Part shown: positions 59,814 through 64,000 of the stretch, piece by piece | Layout: each line of letters opens with the position of its first letter | Position numbering within the stretch: position 1 is the stretch's first letter | Assembly: GCA_023230855.1 (NCBI GenBank) | Contig: JALNWQ010000012.1 | Span: forward strand, 1 to 64,000 | DNA from: Solirubrobacteraceae bacterium | GTDB taxonomy: Bacteria > Actinomycetota > Thermoleophilia > Solirubrobacterales > Solirubrobacteraceae | Length of the DNA: 64,000 nt | Reading direction: 5' to 3' | The notes under the pieces: model-generated | Told to the model about the DNA's origin: nothing | Seen by the model: only the letters and a program-made list of their open reading frames with translations | Database searches by the model: none | Translations under genes and position numbers: made by a program

Positions 59814-60766
59814 GCCGGACGGCCACGGGTCGACGCCGATCGCTGTTGCTCGTCCTGATGGCGTGCGCCGTGCCGGTCCTCAGCGCGTGCGGGGCCCAGT
59901 ACAGCGGCGGCGGCGAGGGGCCGCTGAAGGGGGCCAGGATCGCGTTCGGGTCCAAGGACTTCACCGAGCAGAAGGTGCTCGGCCAGATCGCCGTCCAGTA
60001 CCTGCGCGAGCAGGGCGCCGACGTCTGGGACCAGACGGGGCTGGTGAGCTCCGAGGCCGTCCGCGGATCGCTCACCCGCGGCGACATCGACGCCTACTGG
60101 GAGTACACCGGGACGGCGTGGATCACCTACCTGGGCCACGAGAAGCCGATCCCGGACCCCGACGAGCAGTTCGCCGCGGTCGCCGAGGAGGACCTGGAGG
60201 AGAACGGGATCCGCTGGATCAACCGGGCGCCGCTGAACAACACCTACGCCCTGGCGGTCAAGGAGGAGAAGGCCGAGGAGCTGGGCATCACCTCGCTCGG
60301 CGACGTCAAGGGCCTCCTGGCCGGGGAGCGGGGCGGCGACGTGACGGTCTGCGTCGAGTCGGAGTTCGCCAACCGCGAGGACGGGCTGCCCGGCGTGCAG
60401 CGCGCCTACGGATTCAAGGTCCCTCGGGACCGGCTCAAGCGGCTGGATCTCGGGCTCATCTACTCGCAGACCGCCAACGGCACCTGCACCCTCGGCGAGG
60501 TGTTCGAGACCGACGGGCGGATCAAGGGCCTGGGGCTACGGGTGCTCGAGGATCCCGAGCGGTTCTTCCCGCCCTACAGCGGCGCGATCACGATCCGGGA
60601 GGAGCTCCTGCGCGAGCATCCGCGGATCGAGGAGGTCATGGAGCCGATCGCCAAGCGGCTGACCACCGAGCAGATGCAGATCCTCAACGCCAAGGTCGAC
60701 ATCGACGGCAAGCTGCCCGACAAGGTCGCACGGGACTGGCTCGAGGAGGAGGGGCTCGTCGACTGA
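59810..60766 (+). CDS. Osmoprotectant-binding lipoprotein
   Basis: 318 residues. Signal with lipobox LLVLMACAVPVLSACG, so membrane-tethered outside. The binding domain begins ARIAFGSKDFTEQKVLGQIAVQYL, the signature of OpuC/OsmF-class solute receptors, with SRGDIDAYWEYTGTAWI-like sequence (TRGDIDAYWEYTGTAW) downstream. Final gene of the four-gene operon. Confidence 0.94.
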   Translation: MSRTATGRRRSLLLVLMACAVPVLSACGAQYSGGGEGPLKGARIAFGSKDFTEQKVLGQIAVQYLREQGADVWDQTGLVSSEAVRGSLTRGDIDAYWEYTGTAWITYLGHEKPIPDPDEQFAAVAEEDLEENGIRWINRAPLNNTYALAVKEEKAEELGITSLGDVKGLLAGERGGDVTVCVESEFANREDGLPGVQRAYGFKVPRDRLKRLDLGLIYSQTANGTCTLGEVFETDGRIKGLGLRVLEDPERFFPPYSGAITIREELLREHPRIEEVMEPIAKRLTTEQMQILNAKVDIDGKLPDKVARDWLEEEGLVD

Positions 60767-60781
60767 CGGTCGGCGGCCGGT

Positions 60782-60787
60782 TAGGGT
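60782..60787 (+). promoter_or_regulatory. Putative leaderless -10
   Basis: TAGGGT followed by 6 nt and the ATG at 60794. Confidence 0.5.
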
Positions 60788-60793
60788 CGGCGC

Positions 60794-61090
60794 ATGAGGC
60801 TCTACGTCTGCTACGGCACGTTCAAGTGGGGGCCGCGGAAGGGCGGGCACCCGTGCGGGAGGGCGTACCACGCGCTGCGTGACGCCGGCCACGACCCCGA
60901 GGTCGTGCGGGCGTACGGGTTCGGCGCCCTGCCCGACGCGCTCAACGGCCCGCGGCGTCGCGCGGTGAAGCGGGCGACCGGCGACAGCTGGGTCCCCGCG
61001 CTCGTGCTCGACGACGGGACGGTCGTCGACGGGTCCGACGCGATCGTCGCCTGGGCGGGCGAGAACGCGCCGGTGGCCGCCGGGGCCTGA
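60794..61090 (+). CDS. Glutaredoxin/GST N-terminal-like thioredoxin-fold protein
   Basis: 98 residues. MRLYVCYGTFKWGPRKGGHPCGRAYHALRDAGHDPEVV resembles a GST/glutaredoxin beta-alpha-beta start with Cys residues near the N-terminus (CYGTF and HPCGRA), and WVPALVLDDGTVVDGSDAIVAW matches the cis-Pro and glutathione-binding strand. There is no C-terminal GST helical domain. Likely a small redox or thiol-binding protein. Confidence 0.8.
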   Translation: MRLYVCYGTFKWGPRKGGHPCGRAYHALRDAGHDPEVVRAYGFGALPDALNGPRRRAVKRATGDSWVPALVLDDGTVVDGSDAIVAWAGENAPVAAGA

Positions 61091-61112
61091 GCGCACCTGC
61101 GACCATCCGCCG

Positions 61113-62453
61113 GTGCTCTCCGACAGCGCGCGCATCTTCGTCCAGGGTGGCCACGGCGGCGACGGCTGCCTGTCGTTCCGGCGCGAGGCCCACGTTCCCA
61201 AGGGCGGACCGGACGGCGGCGACGGGGGGAGGGGCGGCGCGGTCGAGCTCGTCTGCGACGACGCGCTGCGCGACCTGCGGTCGTTCGGCCGTCGCGTCCA
61301 CTACAAGGCGCCGCGCGGCCGACACGGCGAGGGGGCGCTGAAGAAGGGCGCCGACGGCGACGACCTCGTCGTGTCGGTCCCGCCCGGCACCCAGGTGACG
61401 ACGCTCGACGGCGTCGTCCACGACCTCGTCGTGCCCGGGCAGCGCGTGCGGGTCGCGCGGCCGGGCTCCGGGGGACGCGGCAACGCCCGGTTCGCGTCGC
61501 CGACCCGGCAGGCGCCGCGGTTCGCCGAGAAGGGCCTGGCGGGCGAGGAGGGCTGGATCTCCATCCGCCTCAAGCTCCTGGCGGACGTCGGGCTCATCGG
61601 CCTGCCCAACGCCGGCAAGTCGTCGCTGCTGTCGGTCATCACGAGCGCACGGCCCAAGGTCGCCGACTACCCGTTCACGACGCTCGAGCCGGTTCTCGGC
61701 ACCATCGACGGCGAGGACCGCCAGCTCGTCCTCGCCGACATCCCCGGGCTCATCGAGGGCGCGAGCGACGGCAAGGGCCTGGGGCACGAGTTCCTCGCCC
61801 ACGTCGAGCGCTGTCGGCTCCTGGTCCACGTGCTGGACCTCGCGCCGCTCGACGGCGGCGACCCGGTCGCCAACCACGCCACGATCGAGGCCGAGATCGC
61901 CGCGTACGACGAGCGGCTCGCGAAGCTGCCGCGCGTGCTGGTCCTCAGCAAGTCCGACCTCGTGTCCGACGCCGACGCCGACGCGGCGGTCGCCGCATGG
62001 CGGGACCGGCTCGACCCGGGCCACGACGCCCCGCGCGAGGCGTGGGAGGACGCGCCGGCGACGGTGCCGATCGTCGTCGTGTCGAGCGCGACCCGGGCCG
62101 GGGTCGACGAGCTGCGCCGCGTGCTGCTGCGGATCGTCCCGTGGCAGGACGCCCCGGTCCACGCCCCCGGGTCCGCGGCGACGCCGCTCGTCGAGCACCG
62201 CACCTACCGGCCGACGGCGCGACGCGACTGGAAGGTCGAGTCGCGCGGACGCGACGGGTTCGCGGTCGTCGGGCCGGGCATCGAGCGCCTGTTCGGCCGC
62301 CACGACATCGACAACGACGAGGCGCTGGAGTACCTGGAGTCGCGGCTGCGCCGGATGGGCGTCATCGAGGCGCTCCACGACGCCGGGTTCGAGCCCGGCG
62401 ACGACGTCGAGATCGCCGGGGTCGCGTTCGACCTCGATCCCGAGGCGACGTGA
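61113..62453 (+). CDS. obgE: Obg GTPase
   Basis: 446 residues. Essential GTPase tied to 50S assembly and stress. The Obg fold with Gly-rich GGHGGDGCLSFRREAHVPKGG, the G domain with GLPNAGKSSLLS, DIPGLIEGA and LSKSDL, and a C-terminal OCT domain. GTG start, 22 nt behind the thioredoxin-fold gene. It normally follows rpmA directly; here 6.2 kb lies between them. Confidence 0.97.
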   Translation: MLSDSARIFVQGGHGGDGCLSFRREAHVPKGGPDGGDGGRGGAVELVCDDALRDLRSFGRRVHYKAPRGRHGEGALKKGADGDDLVVSVPPGTQVTTLDGVVHDLVVPGQRVRVARPGSGGRGNARFASPTRQAPRFAEKGLAGEEGWISIRLKLLADVGLIGLPNAGKSSLLSVITSARPKVADYPFTTLEPVLGTIDGEDRQLVLADIPGLIEGASDGKGLGHEFLAHVERCRLLVHVLDLAPLDGGDPVANHATIEAEIAAYDERLAKLPRVLVLSKSDLVSDADADAAVAAWRDRLDPGHDAPREAWEDAPATVPIVVVSSATRAGVDELRRVLLRIVPWQDAPVHAPGSAATPLVEHRTYRPTARRDWKVESRGRDGFAVVGPGIERLFGRHDIDNDEALEYLESRLRRMGVIEALHDAGFEPGDDVEIAGVAFDLDPEAT

Positions 62454-63553
62454 TGGCGGCGCCGCTGACGGTCATCAAGCTCGGCTCGAGCGTCGTCGCC
62501 GACGACGGAGGGGTGCTGCGGCGCGACGGCCTCGCCGCGCTCTGCGGGACCGTCGCCGACGCCCGTCACGACGGCCGGCGGTTCGTCGTCGTCTCGAGCG
62601 GCGCGATCGCCCGTGGCGTCGAGGCGCTCGGGCTGCCCGCGCGGCCGGTCTCGATCGACGGGCTCCAGGCCGCCAGCGCCGTCGGGCAGGGGCGGTTGTT
62701 CCGCGAGTGGGACGACCTCTTCGCGGCCCACGGCGTGCTCGCCGCGCAGGTCCTGCTGACGCTCTACGACCTGGGCGACCGCGAGGCGTTCGTCAACGCC
62801 CGCGCGACCCTGACCCGCCTGCTGGCGTACGACGCGATCCCGGTCATCAACGAGAACGACACGACGACGACCGACGAGATCTCGTTCGGCGACAACGACC
62901 TGCTCGCCGCGCAGGTCGCGATCATGCTGGGGGCGTCCCGGCTCGTGCTGCTGACGTCGACCGACGGGCTCTTCACCGCCGACCCGACGAGCGACCCCGA
63001 CGCGCGGCTCGTCGCCGAGGTCACCGACCCGGCGCGGGCGCTCACCGACCACGACGTCGGGACGACGACGTCGTCGCTCGGGACCGGGGGGATGCGCAGC
63101 AAGGTGCTGGCGGCCGAGATGGCGGCCGCCGCCGGGATCTCGACCGTCGTCGCCAGCGGGCTGCGACCCGACGCCCTGCGGCGCGTCGTCGCCGGCGAGC
63201 CGGAGGGCACCCGGTTCGTCGCCGGGGAGCCGCGGTTCTCGAGCTTCAAGCTCTGGCTGCGCTACGCCAAGCCGGCGCAGGGGACGATCGTCGTCGACGA
63301 CGGTGCCGCCCGGGCGCTGACCGTGCGCGAGACGTCGCTGCTGCCGGTCGGCGTCGTCGCGGTCACCGGCGACTTCAAGGTCGGTGACGCGGTCGAGATC
63401 GCCTGCGACGGGAGGACGCTCGGCAAGGGCATCTCGGGCTACGCGTCCGGGGGCCTGCGGCGCGTCATGGGCGAGCGCACCGACCGCGTCCGCGAGCTGC
63501 TGCCGCAGTCGCCGGCCGAGGCGATCCACCGTGACCGGCTCGTGCTCTACTGA
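62453..63553 (+). CDS. proB: Glutamate 5-kinase
   Basis: 366 residues. Phosphorylates glutamate for proline synthesis. TVIKLGSSVVADDGG at the N-terminus, VVSSGAIARGVEALGL, INENDTTTTDEISFGDNDLLAAQVA, LLTSTDGLF and the GTGGMRSKVLAA loop; the C-terminal PUA domain (about 275-366) ends in the usual way. The ATG overlaps the obgE stop (TGATG). Confidence 0.97.
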   Translation: MAAPLTVIKLGSSVVADDGGVLRRDGLAALCGTVADARHDGRRFVVVSSGAIARGVEALGLPARPVSIDGLQAASAVGQGRLFREWDDLFAAHGVLAAQVLLTLYDLGDREAFVNARATLTRLLAYDAIPVINENDTTTTDEISFGDNDLLAAQVAIMLGASRLVLLTSTDGLFTADPTSDPDARLVAEVTDPARALTDHDVGTTTSSLGTGGMRSKVLAAEMAAAAGISTVVASGLRPDALRRVVAGEPEGTRFVAGEPRFSSFKLWLRYAKPAQGTIVVDDGAARALTVRETSLLPVGVVAVTGDFKVGDAVEIACDGRTLGKGISGYASGGLRRVMGERTDRVRELLPQSPAEAIHRDRLVLY

Positions 63554-64000
63554 CCGTCGCCGGCGTCGTGGACGAGGAGGGCGACCTGGACGCGGTTGTC
63601 GAGGTCGAGCTTCTGCATCACCCGCGACACGTGGGCCTTGACCGTCGCGACGCTCATGAACAGCTCGGCGGCGATGTCGGCGTTGGCCTTGCCGTGGCGC
63701 AGCGCGTCGGCCACCTCGCGCTCCCGGTCCGTGAGCTCGGCCAGCCGGGCGCGCGCGGCGCGGCGACGGTCGTCGGCCGGGCCGTCGGCGACGTGGTCGA
63801 CGAGCCGGCGCGTGACGGCGGGGGACAGCATCGCCTCGCCGGCGGCGACGAGCCGGATCGCGCGGACGATGTCGGCGGGAGGGGTGTCCTTGAGCAGGAA
63901 CCCGGCCGCGCCCCCGCGCAACGCGTCCACGACCTGACCGTCGACGTCGAGGGTCGTCAGGACGATGACCTCGGGAACGGGGCCGTCGGTCCGCGACCGC
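63547..64000 (-). CDS. NarL/FixJ-type response regulator (5'-truncated by window edge)
   Basis: The visible part is the end of a receiver domain (VIVLTTLDVDGQVVDALRGGAAGFLLKD, with the conserved switch Thr and the Lys of LLKD), a linker, and a LuxR-type HTH (LTDREREVADALRHGKANADIAAELFMSVATVKAHVSRVMQKLDLDNRVQVALL). The phosphoacceptor Asp and the N-terminus are outside the window. Its stop overlaps the proB 3' end by 7 nt on the opposite strand. A cognate histidine kinase is probably beyond the right edge. Confidence 0.93.
   Translation of the reverse strand, partial: RSRTDGPVPEVIVLTTLDVDGQVVDALRGGAAGFLLKDTPPADIVRAIRLVAAGEAMLSPAVTRRLVDHVADGPADDRRRAARARLAELTDREREVADALRHGKANADIAAELFMSVATVKAHVSRVMQKLDLDNRVQVALLVHDAGDGQ

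Overview
The window is a contiguous stretch of very GC-rich chromosome. Coding capacity is dense and third codon positions are almost always G or C. ATG and GTG starts are both common, TTG occurs, and 1-4 nt stop/start overlaps (GTGA, ATGA, TGATG) are frequent. Gene content points to an actinobacterium: a GuaB3-type protein beside guaA, an aa3 oxidase cluster with tiny extra subunits, a type-2 pyrF next to HU, and a full mreBCD-mrdA-rodA-RNase E/G set. The best guess is a Solirubrobacterales-like Thermoleophilia member (Patulibacter-like). This is an inference from content and order; no 16S gene is present.

Layout. 1-5.3 kb: nadB (cut by the left edge) divergent from a class II histone deacetylase-like hydrolase, two overlapping zinc-ribbon proteins, a GT4 glycosyltransferase and an orphan Flp-type prepilin. 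5.3-18.4 kb: housekeeping genes rdgB, hup-pyrF, LysM-dacF, a PfkB kinase, guaB3-guaA, rplM-rpsI-glmM-acpS-nnr. 18.5-23.7 kb: secreted and lipoprotein genes, a zinc-ribbon protein, an AraC-type regulator, a CBS-pair protein, a 53-aa protein, trxB and a crotonase. 23.8-27.9 kb: coxB-coxA-ctaB plus two small membrane proteins. 28-33.5 kb: small hypotheticals, 1-Cys peroxiredoxin, Nudix-OsmC, three tRNA genes (Pro-TGG, Arg-TCT, His-GTG) around a membrane fatty-acid-hydroxylase-like gene, and a secreted protein. 33.5-37 kb: tig-clpP-clpX. 37-45.5 kb: hypotheticals, alpha/beta hydrolase, valS-folC, ndk, maf. 45.6-55 kb: the cell-elongation operon mreB-mreC-mreD-mrdA-rodA followed by rng, rplU, rpmA. 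55-60.8 kb: a membrane protein, an IclR regulator and a divergent four-gene OpuC-like osmoprotectant ABC transporter. 60.8-64 kb: a thioredoxin-fold protein, obgE-proB and a NarL-type response regulator cut by the right edge.

Most of the window is core metabolism, so no dramatic new system stands out. The most interesting signal is at promoter scale. About twenty genes carry an actinobacterial -10-like hexamer (NANNNT, usually TANNNT) 6-11 nt before the start codon, which predicts widespread leaderless transcription. In two divergent pairs (nadB/HDAC and tig/55-aa ORF) one short near-symmetric element appears to be the -10 for both directions. Other notable points are a 135-residue acidic extension on ribosomal protein S9, a perfect 14-bp hairpin inside the 3' end of dacF, a duplicated tRNA-Pro 3' end, inverted repeats at the crotonase and opu promoters, insertion of the osmoprotectant module between rpmA and obgE, and several small genes bracketed by strong ribosome-binding sites or promoters.
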